Below are positions 31,924 to 39,836 of a stretch of DNA of 64,000 nucleotides, piece after piece (the stretch's first letter is position 1; every line of letters begins with the position of its first letter). The translations under genes and the position numbers were made by a program. The notes beneath the pieces were generated by a model. The model did no database searches. It was given only the letters and a program-made list of their open reading frames with translations, and was not told the DNA's origin. Origin of the DNA: Phycisphaeraceae bacterium (GTDB lineage Bacteria > Planctomycetota > Phycisphaerae > Phycisphaerales > UBA1924); NCBI GenBank assembly GCA_021297895.1, contig JAJTHN010000004.1, positions 1 through 64,000 of the forward strand. Direction: 5' to 3'.

Positions 31924-32799
31924 ATGAACACGAAGATCGACATCCCTCAACTGGCGTGGATCGCCGAGCACCTGCCCGACCTTCGCAGCAAGCCGGTGGT
32001 CATCAAGGTCGGCGGCTCGATTCAGGACGACCCGGCGGCCATGCGGTCGCTCATGCACCAGGTCGCGCTGCTGTCGGAGCTGGGTGTCACGCCCGCGGTG
32101 ATTCACGGCGGGGGCAAGGCGATTTCCGCCGCGATGAAGGCGGCCGGCCTCACGCCGCGGTTCGTGCAGGGGCAGCGGTACACCGATGAGGAGACGCTGC
32201 ACATTGCCGAGCGCGTGCTGGTCAACGAGGTCAACCGCGAACTGGTGCAGGCGGTGCAGGAGCGCGGTGCGCAGGCGCGGGGTCTGCATTCGCTGGGCTT
32301 GTGCGTGCTGCGTGCGCGCCGGGTGATCGAGCCGGATCTGGGGCTGGTCGGGCGTGTGGGCGAGGTTGATGCCCCGGTCGTTTCGGCGCTGTGCGCGGCG
32401 GGGATCGTGCCGATCATCGGGCCGGTGGCGATCGACGCGGCGCGCGACGGCGGCAAACTCAACGTCAACGCGGATCTGGCGGCGGGGGAGGTCGCCTTTG
32501 CGCTCGGCGCGGGCACGCTGCTGATGGTCAGCGACACGCCGGGCATCCGGACCAGCGCGGCGCCGGAGGTCTGGGCTCAGCGGCTGTCGCGCGATGACCT
32601 TTCGCGGCTGCGGGCGACGGGGATCATCGACGGCGGGATGCTGCCCAAGGTCGAGGCGTGCCTGCGGGCGCTGGATGCCGGCGCCCGACGCGTACTGATC
32701 ATCGACGGCCGCGCGCCCGATGCGATTGTGCGCACGCTGCTGCTGGAAGAGCCCGGGGCACTTGCGCCGGCATCTCCGGGCACGCGCATCGTGGAGTGA
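31924..32799 (+). CDS. argB: Acetylglutamate kinase
   Basis: A 291-residue amino-acid kinase that phosphorylates N-acetylglutamate, the second step of arginine synthesis. Motifs: VVIKVGGSIQDD near residue 25, AVIHGGGKAISAAM near 58, the acetylglutamate-binding region with KLNVNADLAAGEVAFALGA near 180, and LLMVSDTPGIR. GIIDGGMLPKVEACLRALDAGARRVLIIDGR follows in two adjoining stretches. The length is normal. It follows the ROK gene by 48 bp; no other arg gene is nearby. Confidence 0.93.
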   Translation: MNTKIDIPQLAWIAEHLPDLRSKPVVIKVGGSIQDDPAAMRSLMHQVALLSELGVTPAVIHGGGKAISAAMKAAGLTPRFVQGQRYTDEETLHIAERVLVNEVNRELVQAVQERGAQARGLHSLGLCVLRARRVIEPDLGLVGRVGEVDAPVVSALCAAGIVPIIGPVAIDAARDGGKLNVNADLAAGEVAFALGAGTLLMVSDTPGIRTSAAPEVWAQRLSRDDLSRLRATGIIDGGMLPKVEACLRALDAGARRVLIIDGRAPDAIVRTLLLEEPGALAPASPGTRIVE

Positions 32800-32810
32800 G
32801 CGCGGCGGCT

Positions 32811-33578
32811 TTATGAGGCCCGCAGCGCTCGTGCGTCGAGCTTCTGCCTGTCGAGCAGTTGCTGCAACTGCCGGCGGGTTGAGCCGATGGACAGCAGCAT
32901 CATGCCCGTGATGAATGCGCTGATCGCAAAGGACGTGCTCATCATCGCGCCGGGCATCCAGGATTGGATCGAGCCGGGAACGTTGGCCACGGCCCATGCC
33001 GCGCCGCCGACGAGACCGGCGATCGACACGCCGGTCATGAACTTGGTCCAGCGGATGCAGAAGGCACCCGGTTGCCAGAGATCGAGCATCGCGCGGACAA
33101 CGGTGGGGGACATCTGCTGCCCGTTGAGTGCGCCGGTGCCGCCCGGGGCAAGGGCCGAATTGCCGGGTAACGCGCCGTCGAGCGCGCGGGCCTGGGCCAC
33201 GGCGTACGCGGTCAGGGGCAGAGCGATCATCGGGCCCATGACCGACACGCCGATGCTGCCCATGAGCACGAGCACGTAGTAGACGTGATACGGCTGGCCG
33301 GTCGCCGCGGCCACCAGCCCCGCCGCCAGCGCGCAGAATGTCAGCCCTAGCACCAAAGCCCAGAGCGCCAGCACGGGCGTTTTGGCGATGCCCTTGGGAG
33401 CGAGCACGCCGGTCGCGGCCCCGAGCAATCCGCCGACCACGCCCACGGTCGCGCCGCCGATGCCTCCGACCATCCCGCCCGACTGTGCCGACCACCACGC
33501 CGATACGCCGGCCCGCGCACCGTCGGCCTGTGCCAGAAGCAGGAACGAGAACGACTGATCGAACAGTTCATGGGTCAT
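32811..33578 (-). CDS. Multi-pass membrane protein coupled to a DUF2089-like regulator
   Basis: 255 residues from ATG 33578. The frame continues upstream, but the ATGA overlap with the preceding gene and a sensible N-terminus (MTHELFDQSFSFLLLAQ) set the start. About five hydrophobic helices: GGMVGGIGGATVGVVGGLLGAA, VLALWALVLGLTFCALAAGL, YYVLVLMGSIGVSVMGPMIA, VSIAGLVGGAAWAVANV, and TSFAISAFITGMMLLSI. The C-terminus is charged (QLQQLLDRQKLDARAL). No transport motif was recognised. Its 4-bp overlap with the regulator gene indicates coupled translation; the pair may be a regulator and its membrane effector. Confidence 0.7.
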   Translation of the reverse strand: MTHELFDQSFSFLLLAQADGARAGVSAWWSAQSGGMVGGIGGATVGVVGGLLGAATGVLAPKGIAKTPVLALWALVLGLTFCALAAGLVAAATGQPYHVYYVLVLMGSIGVSVMGPMIALPLTAYAVAQARALDGALPGNSALAPGGTGALNGQQMSPTVVRAMLDLWQPGAFCIRWTKFMTGVSIAGLVGGAAWAVANVPGSIQSWMPGAMMSTSFAISAFITGMMLLSIGSTRRQLQQLLDRQKLDARALRAS

Positions 33579-33922
33579 GTCGGTTCTCCGGAAGTCGATG
33601 GACTTGGTGTGCGGCGGACGAACTCGCGGACGCGCTTGGCCGCCGGCAGGGTGATCTCGCCGCGTTCGACGAGTTCGGCGAGCATGTCGCTGAGCGGGTC
33701 GGTGGGCTGGCCATTGAGGCGCGCCCGCAGGCGCTCGATGACCTTGTCCAGTCGCGCGCGGATGGTCGGGTACGAGACGTCGTACTCCGACGCGAGGTCC
33801 TTCAGCGAGCCCGAGTGCAGCACGAGGGCGCAGATCAGGTCCAGATCCTCCCGCGGCAGGGTGGCCAGCGGGTGGGGCGAGGCCGAGGGCGAGAAGGGTG
33901 GGTTGGGGTCGGGTGAGGACAT
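33575..33922 (-). CDS. DUF2089-like helix-turn-helix regulator
   Basis: 115 residues from ATG 33922. The frame opens at 34018, but that ATG overlaps the -35 element of a good promoter, so the later start is preferred. The helix-turn-helix is REDLDLICALVLHSGSLKDL followed by ASEYDVSYPTIRARLDKVIE, a sigma-region-4-like arrangement characteristic of DUF2089. The short C-terminal helix (RGEITLPAAKRVREFVRR) also fits that family. The N-terminal Zn-ribbon of full-length DUF2089 proteins is missing. An 8-bp palindrome upstream could be its operator. Confidence 0.7.
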   Translation of the reverse strand: MSSPDPNPPFSPSASPHPLATLPREDLDLICALVLHSGSLKDLASEYDVSYPTIRARLDKVIERLRARLNGQPTDPLSDMLAELVERGEITLPAAKRVREFVRRTPSPSTSGEPT

Positions 33923-33988
33923 GATGATCGCTCGGGGCCGCTCGAAGAGGGTGAGCAGGACTTTTGATTTGTTGAAGATGGCTTTCGG

Positions 33989-34018
33989 ATAATTTGGCCA
34001 TCGATTTCGAATTGTCAA
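33989..34018 (-). promoter_or_regulatory. Sigma-70-type promoter for the DUF2089/membrane operon
   Basis: On the minus strand TTGACA (34013-34018) and AATTAT (33989-33994) are separated by 18 bp. The promoter lies in an unusually AT-rich patch (about 33955-34080) and places transcription start roughly 60 bp before the chosen start codon. Confidence 0.65.
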
Positions 34019-34053
34019 TACAGAAATTTGATTTATTGAGATTTTCGATCAGA

Positions 34054-34076
34054 AATACACCTATATGGGGTGTATT
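34054..34076. promoter_or_regulatory. Operator-like palindrome between divergent genes
   Basis: AATACACC and GGTGTATT (34054-34061 and 34069-34076) form a perfect 8-bp inverted repeat with a 7-bp spacer. It is centred about 50 bp upstream of the regulator's -35 element and about 80 bp before pdxJ. Binding by the neighbouring regulator is a guess. Confidence 0.45.
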
Positions 34077-34147
34077 GAGCGACGACGGGGTGGGGGCTCT
34101 GGAGGAACGGAGCCATCGGCGCGAGATCGCGGGCCTATCTTGGACCC

Positions 34148-34963
34148 ATGCCGGCACTTCTTGGCGTGAACATTGACCATGTCGCCACCATTCGTCAGGC
34201 CCGCTATCGGGATCAGGCGGAGCACGGGGTCTTTGGCGAGCCGGACCCGGTGTTGGCGGCGCACGAGGCGGAGTTGGGCGGCGCGGACATCATCACGGCG
34301 CACCTTCGGGAGGATCGGCGGCACCTGCAGGACCGCGATCTGGAGTTGCTGGCGCGGACGAGCCGAGTTCGGCTGAACCTGGAGATGGCCGCGACGGATG
34401 CGATGGTGGAGATCACGCGTCGCACGCGGGGGCAGGTGCTGAATCTGGGGCTTCGTCGTCCGGAGATGATCACGCTGGTGCCGGAGGGTCGTCAGGAGGT
34501 GACGACGGAGGGCGGGCTGGATGTGGCGGGGCAACTCTCGCGGCTGAGCGTGATCGTCCGGACGCTCAAGGGGCTCGAGGGCGGGGCGGTGGTGTCGGCG
34601 TTCATCGACTGTGATGATCGGCAGGTGGAGGCGGCGGCGAAGGCGGGGTTCGACGCGTGCGAGTTCCATACGGGGCCGTACGCCGCGGCGTTTGCGGTCA
34701 CGGGCGGGGATGATCGGCTCAAGGGTCGGGACGGTCGGAGCATCGCGGATCATCTGGCGATGCTGCGTGATGCGGGGCACCGGACGCGGGCGCTGGGGAT
34801 GCGGTTCCACGCGGGGCACGCGCTGAATTATGCGAATGTCGGCCCGGTGGCGCGGCTTGCGGGGATCACGGAACTGCACATCGGCCACTCGATCGTCAGC
34901 CGCGCGGCGTATGTGGGACTTCGCCAGGCGGTGGCGGACATGAAGGCGTTGATCGGACGCTAG
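34148..34963 (+). CDS. pdxJ: Pyridoxine 5'-phosphate synthase
   Basis: A 271-residue TIM-barrel enzyme that condenses 1-deoxyxylulose 5-phosphate with 3-amino-1-hydroxyacetone 1-phosphate to make pyridoxine 5'-phosphate (DXP-dependent B6 pathway). Family signatures: LGVNIDHVATIRQARY at residues 5-20, TAHLREDRRHLQDRD near 50, VRLNLEMAAT near 75, FIDCDDRQVEAA, CEFHTGPYA near 175, MRFHAGHALNYANV and ITELHIGHSIVSRA. The active-site His and Glu residues are in place. pdxA is not in the window. Confidence 0.95.
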   Translation: MPALLGVNIDHVATIRQARYRDQAEHGVFGEPDPVLAAHEAELGGADIITAHLREDRRHLQDRDLELLARTSRVRLNLEMAATDAMVEITRRTRGQVLNLGLRRPEMITLVPEGRQEVTTEGGLDVAGQLSRLSVIVRTLKGLEGGAVVSAFIDCDDRQVEAAAKAGFDACEFHTGPYAAAFAVTGGDDRLKGRDGRSIADHLAMLRDAGHRTRALGMRFHAGHALNYANVGPVARLAGITELHIGHSIVSRAAYVGLRQAVADMKALIGR

Positions 34964-34972
34964 CATCGGTTC

Positions 34973-36049
34973 ATGAGTGATCGAGCGAGCAAGTCGGCAC
35001 GAGCGTCCGTGGCCAAGTCTCGGGGCGCGAGGAAGGCGAAGTTGCCGGCATCCGCGGGCGTTCCGGCGTTCAGTGCGTCGGCTCCGGATACGCGGGTGTA
35101 CCTTGGCGATTGCCGGACGGTGCTGAGCGATGTGCGCGAGGTTCGCGAGGGGAAGGTGGATCTGGTCTTTGCCGATCCGCCGTTCAACTGGAACCGTGAT
35201 TACGAGCGTGCGCGGGCGGTCGAGACACTTGCGGCCAGTGGCGGGGGCGAGTTTGAGACATGGCCGGATGATCTGCCGCGGGAGAACTACTTGGACTTCA
35301 CCCGGGAGTGGATCGGCGTGTGCGCGCGGGCGCTGCGGCCGGGCGGGTCGATGTGGATCAACATCCCCGACGACACGGCGGCGGAGATCGTGGTGTTCGT
35401 CAAGAACGAACTGAAGTTCGCGATGGCCAACTGGTGCATCTGGCACTACCGCTTCGGCCAGAATCGGACCGGCGGGTTCATCAACAGCAAGGTTCACGCG
35501 CTGCACTTTGTCAAGCCCGGCGGCATCGCGACGTGGCGGCCCGAGCGCGTGCTGGAGATGAGCGATCGGGCCAGCATCTACTTCGACCCGCGCACGCTGA
35601 GCAAGAAGGACGGCATGCCCGCGGGCAAGCGGGTGCCGATGGACGTGTGGTACGGGGCCAACTGGGGCAGGATTCAGGGCAACAACAAGGAGCGTCGGCA
35701 CGGGCACGACAATCAGTTGCCCGAGGCGTATCTGGAGCGCGTGATCCTGGCCACCAGCGACGAGGGTGATCTGGTGCTTGATCCGTTCGTGGGCTCCGGC
35801 ACGACCGCGACCGTCGCGCGGGCGTACGGGCGACGGTTCATCGGATCGGAGTTCAGCAAGGCCAACGCCGTCAGCGCGTGGGAGCGGATCCGCGATATCG
35901 GGATGATCAACAAGGGCAAGGCGCTCAATCGCAGCAGCGCCATCTTCAAGGCCCGCGGCGTGGGGAAGAACAACGCGGTGGTGCGCTCGCTCAAGGAGGG
36001 ATCGGTGGGCGGCGCGGAGTCGGAGGCGGCCGAAGAAGCGCAGGCTTAG
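34973..36049 (+). CDS. Site-specific DNA methyltransferase (amino-methylating, beta class)
   Basis: 358 residues. Catalytic motif IV is FADPPFNWNRDY at about residues 64-75 (DPPF variant of DPPY), and it precedes the SAM-binding motif I, LDPFVGSGTTATVARAYGRR, near 264-283, so the order is that of beta-class N6-adenine/N4-cytosine enzymes. Further conserved parts are GSMWINIPDDTAAEIV and WCIWHYRFGQNRTGGFINSK. The N-terminal 25 residues are Lys/Ser/Ala-rich and the C-terminus is acidic. No restriction endonuclease or specificity subunit is adjacent, so it appears to be a solitary (regulatory or CcrM-like) methylase. Its stop overlaps the end of the next, convergent gene by 4 bp. Confidence 0.88.
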   Translation: MSDRASKSARASVAKSRGARKAKLPASAGVPAFSASAPDTRVYLGDCRTVLSDVREVREGKVDLVFADPPFNWNRDYERARAVETLAASGGGEFETWPDDLPRENYLDFTREWIGVCARALRPGGSMWINIPDDTAAEIVVFVKNELKFAMANWCIWHYRFGQNRTGGFINSKVHALHFVKPGGIATWRPERVLEMSDRASIYFDPRTLSKKDGMPAGKRVPMDVWYGANWGRIQGNNKERRHGHDNQLPEAYLERVILATSDEGDLVLDPFVGSGTTATVARAYGRRFIGSEFSKANAVSAWERIRDIGMINKGKALNRSSAIFKARGVGKNNAVVRSLKEGSVGGAESEAAEEAQA

Positions 36050-37695
36050 CGCGTGCCGGCGGGCGGGGATTGCGATGGCGCGGTTGACAGGCAATCGCGC
36101 AGCAGGTCGGTCGCGGCGCGCTCGGCGTGATCGGCGCTGCATGAGACATCGGGCCGCACGCCCACGCGCATCAGCGACTTGCCCGAAGGCGGGAACCACT
36201 CGGCGCTGGCGACGCGGAGCACCCAGCCGCTTTCGAGCGGCGCTTCGCGCCCGAGCAGCGGGCGGCCCATCGTCGGTTCGCCGACGATCGCCGCGCCGGC
36301 GCTCTGGAGAACGAACGCGAGCGCCTCGGCGGTGTTGGCCGTGCGACGGCTGGTGATGACCGCCAGGCGCGTTGGCGGGACGACGGGTGCCGCATCCGGG
36401 CGCGGGAGCAGGCGGAGGCGGACGCCGCCGGTCAGGTCGAGTGTGCGGCGTGCTTCCTGCAGCGAGCGCTCGTCGGAGACTTCAACCAGCGCAAAGCCGC
36501 TGCTCCAGTCCGGCGAATTCAGGTCGGCCTTGGCGCGGCCGGCGCGGGAGAGCACGGTGCCGGCGTCGATCGGTTTGTCGATGAAGGAGCACGCCGCGAG
36601 CAGGGCCGAGAGTTCGACTCCTGGGCAGTAGCGGAGGTTGAGGATGACGGCGTTGGCCCGGGTTGATCGGAGGGCGATCAGGTCGCGCTCGAAGGTCGCG
36701 GGGTCATCGAAGACGTCGACGCGCAGGCGAGCGATCGGCCCGCCGGGACCGCCGTCCGACTCGGCGGCGACGCCGAGCCGCTTGGAGCGTGTGTCGTCGT
36801 CGCTCGGCGCGAGCGGCGAATCCGGCCCGGCGGCGCGACGCGAGGGGAAGATCAGGGGTGTCGCGCCGCGGAGGTTCTTGCGCGCGCTGAAGGCGGCGAC
36901 GAAGGCGAACTCGGCGTCGTCTTGGGCCATCGCGGCGCCGCGGTCGAGGTCGTCGAGGTATCGGTCGACGGATGCGGGCTCGATCGCGGCGGGGTCCCAG
37001 AGCAAGTCGGCGAGGCGGGCGCGCACGCCGCGAGAGAGTTGCGTGTAGAGCGCGGGATCGGGCGCGCGGCCGGATTCTCGCGCTCGGTCCTCGGCCTCCA
37101 GCGTGACCAGCGCCAGCACCTCGCCCTCGCGCGTGCGGAGCTCGATGGGTCTCGCGGCGGAGGCGAGCGGTGCTTCCGCGTGCGCTTGGGCGGATGCGGG
37201 GCGCGGCGCGATGTGCGTCGCGACGCGCGTGCTGGCGATCGAGCCGATGCCCACGCTGCCGACACCGGGCTCGCTTGCGGTGGGGAGGGTCGTGTCCCAG
37301 GTCAGGATCATGCCCGAGGGAAAGAGGAACGGGGCGAGGATGGTGCCCAGGACCGCATCGATGCCGCCGACGAATGACCATGCAACGCCGGGGCGGGTGT
37401 TGCCCTTGAGTTCGCGTGCGGCGCCGTCGCGGACGACGGGCGCGATGGTCATGCGGGTGCGGATGGGTCCGGTCCAGCGGGTGTGGAGCGTGGCGACGTA
37501 CTGGCCGTTGAGCACATCCGGGTCGGCGCGGCCGGGGCCGAGGGTCAGGGACGACAGATCGCCCAAGGGCTCGGCGGGAGAGACGCAGCCGGTCGCGAGC
37601 ACGCCCACGAGCGACAGCGCCGACGCCACGCACACACACCCGGCGGCGCGAACACGTCGGCGGATCAACGCGGCGTTGCGGTGCGTACCGATCAC
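36046..37695 (-). CDS. S41-peptidase-like lipoprotein, probably inactive
   Basis: 549 residues from GTG 37695. The N-terminus has a hydrophobic core (AGCVCVASALSLVGVLA) ending in the lipobox ATGC. A membrane-like segment follows near 80-110 (SFVGGIDAVLGTILAPFLF). The last ~200 residues resemble the S41/tail-specific protease fold: AVILNLRYCPGVELSALLAA, then LAVITSRRTANTAEALAFV and GAAIVGEPTMGRPLLGR with WFPPSGKSLMRVGVRPDV. In active S41 enzymes the Ser lies in the TASASE motif; here the equivalent reads TANTAE, so the catalytic Ser seems replaced by Asn. It may be a non-catalytic scaffold. The start codon is the first one that places the signal peptide at the N-terminus. Confidence 0.65.
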   Translation of the reverse strand: MIGTHRNAALIRRRVRAAGCVCVASALSLVGVLATGCVSPAEPLGDLSSLTLGPGRADPDVLNGQYVATLHTRWTGPIRTRMTIAPVVRDGAARELKGNTRPGVAWSFVGGIDAVLGTILAPFLFPSGMILTWDTTLPTASEPGVGSVGIGSIASTRVATHIAPRPASAQAHAEAPLASAARPIELRTREGEVLALVTLEAEDRARESGRAPDPALYTQLSRGVRARLADLLWDPAAIEPASVDRYLDDLDRGAAMAQDDAEFAFVAAFSARKNLRGATPLIFPSRRAAGPDSPLAPSDDDTRSKRLGVAAESDGGPGGPIARLRVDVFDDPATFERDLIALRSTRANAVILNLRYCPGVELSALLAACSFIDKPIDAGTVLSRAGRAKADLNSPDWSSGFALVEVSDERSLQEARRTLDLTGGVRLRLLPRPDAAPVVPPTRLAVITSRRTANTAEALAFVLQSAGAAIVGEPTMGRPLLGREAPLESGWVLRVASAEWFPPSGKSLMRVGVRPDVSCSADHAERAATDLLRDCLSTAPSQSPPAGTR

Positions 37696-37709
37696 GGCAA
37701 GAGTGTACC

Positions 37710-38549
37710 TCACGCGATCGGCGAGATGAGGCGAATGTCCTTCCACACGGGGAACTTCGCCCGCCAGTCTCGCAGCGACTTGATGTCCACGCTCACGCTC
37801 AGCACGCCGGCCCGGTCGCTCAGCTCGCCGACGATCGTGCCCTGATGATCCGCGGTGTACGAAGCGCCGTCGTATGTCAGGTGAGGGTCCGATCCGGCGC
37901 GGTTGACAAAGAGGAGGTACGCCTGGTTCTCGATTGCTCGCGCGATGCCCAGCGCCCGGCGGTGCCATGCCCGCGTGCCGGGCCAACTGGCCCCGAGGGC
38001 GAACAGTTCCGCCCCGGCGAGCATGCCCAGCCTGAAGAGCTCCGGAAACCGAAGGTCGTAGCAGATGGTCGGGCAGACGCGGATCGTTGTCGAATTCGCG
38101 ACCCAGTCGTAGGTCATGATGCGGTCGCCGCCGGTGAAGAACTCGCTCTCGCGGCCGATGCTGAACGGGTGCATCTTGTCGAACATGCACAGCACATGTC
38201 CGTCGGGGCCGATGATCGGGGCCTGGTTTCGGCCCTTGCCGTCGGGGCCGATCACGCTGCGCGACCCCTGAAGCGTGATGCGCAGTTCGCGAGCCATCGC
38301 GCACAGAAAGTCGAGCGTCGCGTTGTCGCGGTCGGCGGTGACGTCGAGCCGAAACGAGAAGCCCGTGTCGAACATCTCCGTCAGCACGACAAGATCGCCC
38401 GGCCTGATTGTTCCGCTCTGGGCGTGCGAGCGCAGCAGCGTCGCCATCGCTTCGCGGTTGGCGGCCCGGTCCTCCCAGACGATGTCGGACTGAACAAGGT
38501 GAGCTTGCGGCTGGCTGCTGGTCGGTGCAATGTCGCTGTTCCGCGTCAT
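37710..38549 (-). CDS. Nitrilase-superfamily amidase (omega-amidase/NIT2-like)
   Basis: A 279-residue carbon-nitrogen hydrolase from ATG 38549. The Glu-Lys-Cys catalytic triad is visible: Glu in VVLTEMFDTGF (about residue 60), Lys in MFDKMHPF (about 129), and Cys in CPTICYDLRFPELFR (about 166). The CYDLRFPE motif and the later WPGTRAWHRRALGIARAIEN point to the omega-amidase/YafV branch, which hydrolyses alpha-ketoglutaramate-type amides and serves in metabolite repair. A 15-bp gap separates it from the lipoprotein gene downstream, so the two may be co-transcribed. Confidence 0.88.
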   Translation of the reverse strand: MTRNSDIAPTSSQPQAHLVQSDIVWEDRAANREAMATLLRSHAQSGTIRPGDLVVLTEMFDTGFSFRLDVTADRDNATLDFLCAMARELRITLQGSRSVIGPDGKGRNQAPIIGPDGHVLCMFDKMHPFSIGRESEFFTGGDRIMTYDWVANSTTIRVCPTICYDLRFPELFRLGMLAGAELFALGASWPGTRAWHRRALGIARAIENQAYLLFVNRAGSDPHLTYDGASYTADHQGTIVGELSDRAGVLSVSVDIKSLRDWRAKFPVWKDIRLISPIA

Positions 38550-38595
38550 GTCCGAGGGTATAGGGCCCGCCCGTCGGGGCGTGTAGACTCGTCGC

Positions 38596-39315
38596 ATGAC
38601 GCGGGCATCGCTGAGCCAATCCGTGTCCGAACGTCTCAGGCGACTCGACTCATTGTCGAGCGATCGTCCGGGAGCGCCCGGGGTCGAACTGATCCTCGCC
38701 AGCCAGTCGCCCCGCAGGCGCGAACTGCTCGAGGAGGCCGGCGTGCGGTTCTCGTGCCTTTCGCCGGCGATCGACGATGCGGACCTGGCGCACGCGGGGC
38801 CGGGCACCCCGCCGGGTGCGTGGGCGATGTCGCTGGCGTACTTCAAGGCGCGGCTGGTCGCGGGCGTGGTGCCCGATGCGAGAAAGGCCGGTGCGTGGAT
38901 TTTGTCCGCCGATACGCTCGTTGTGCTGCCGCGGGAGGGGAAGGCCACGGCGCGCATTCTGGGCAAGCCCGCGGATGCGAGCGCGGCGCGGGACATGATC
39001 CGCGATCTGGCTGGCCGCGAGCATCAGGTCGTTACGGGCGTGTGCCTGCTGCGGGCCGACCAGGGCGTTCGGCGTACAGCGTTCGACGTCGCCCGCGTGC
39101 GGTTCCCGGCCTTGGCCGATGAGGTCATCGACCGTTACGCCGCGGGCAACGCGTGGGCCGGGAAGGCCGGCGGGTACAACCTGCCCGAGCGTGTTCGCGA
39201 AGGGTGGAACATTTCGGTGGTCGGCGACGAAACGTGCGTCATGGGTTTACCGATGGGCGTGGTCATGTCGTTGCTGCTGGAACATTGTCCGGGTGTGCTC
39301 GGGGGTGTGGCGTGA
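38596..39315 (+). CDS. maf: Maf-like nucleotide pyrophosphatase
   Basis: A 239-residue house-cleaning enzyme that hydrolyses non-canonical nucleoside triphosphates (dTTP/UTP or m7GTP type). The typical opening ELILASQSPRRRELLEEAGV is at about residues 31-50, preceded by an unusual 30-residue N-terminal extension. Further motifs are SADTLVVLPREGKATARILGK (in two stretches), HQVVTGVCLL, and NAWAGKAGGYNLPER. Its stop overlaps the next start (GTGA), so it heads an operon with a small membrane protein and lpxK. Confidence 0.9.
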   Translation: MTRASLSQSVSERLRRLDSLSSDRPGAPGVELILASQSPRRRELLEEAGVRFSCLSPAIDDADLAHAGPGTPPGAWAMSLAYFKARLVAGVVPDARKAGAWILSADTLVVLPREGKATARILGKPADASAARDMIRDLAGREHQVVTGVCLLRADQGVRRTAFDVARVRFPALADEVIDRYAAGNAWAGKAGGYNLPERVREGWNISVVGDETCVMGLPMGVVMSLLLEHCPGVLGGVA

Positions 39316-39836
39316 GTCTTGCCATTGCGATCGAGCGACTGGTGCCAACGCTGGTCGACGTGCCGTTGCTGGCCCAGGCGGGTTCGTCGGCGCTGAGCGG
39401 GGCGCCGCTGGTGCCGGCGTGGATCGGGATCCCGCTTGCGGGCATCGTGATGCTCCTGGCCTCGGCGCACGTGGTGATGCTCCAGAGCGTTGATGTGCCG
39501 CCGAGCAGGCGACGGATCCGGACGGCCAGCGGGCTGATCATTCTGGTGCTCGCGCCGCTGCTGTGCTACGCGATGTGCATCGCCAGCACGGCCAACGCGA
39601 GGCAGTTTGTGCTCGTGTGGATGGCCGTGCTCGGGCTGCTGTTCATCGTGCTGATGCTCGCGATCATGGACATGTTCAACAACGTGCGCATCGCGCGGGA
39701 GCAGATGAAGCAGGGCTTGTCGCTGTCGGCTCGTGCCGCGGCCGAAGCGCTCGCGCGGGCGCGCGATCGACGTGCGCGGCCGCGACTGACCGGTGAGGCC
39801 GGCGATGGCCGCGCAGGCTCGGAGCGCGAGCCGTGA
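39312..39836 (+). CDS. Membrane protein in maf-lpxK operon, unknown
   Basis: 174 residues from GTG 39312, which overlaps the maf stop. Three hydrophobic helices: WIGIPLAGIVMLLASAHVVML, ASGLIILVLAPLLCYAMCIA, and VLVWMAVLGLLFIVLMLAIMDM. The last is followed by an amphipathic, Arg-rich tail (NNVRIAREQMKQGLSLSARAAAEALARARDRRA). No family was recognised. It overlaps lpxK by 4 bp, so translational coupling is likely and a link to envelope assembly is possible but unproved. Confidence 0.75.
   Translation: MSLAIAIERLVPTLVDVPLLAQAGSSALSGAPLVPAWIGIPLAGIVMLLASAHVVMLQSVDVPPSRRRIRTASGLIILVLAPLLCYAMCIASTANARQFVLVWMAVLGLLFIVLMLAIMDMFNNVRIAREQMKQGLSLSARAAAEALARARDRRARPRLTGEAGDGRAGSEREP

Noticed and set aside
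34973-36049. Restriction-modification or other defence island
   Set aside because: The methyltransferase neighbours are pdxJ, an S41-like lipoprotein and a nitrilase; no nuclease, helicase or integrase was seen.
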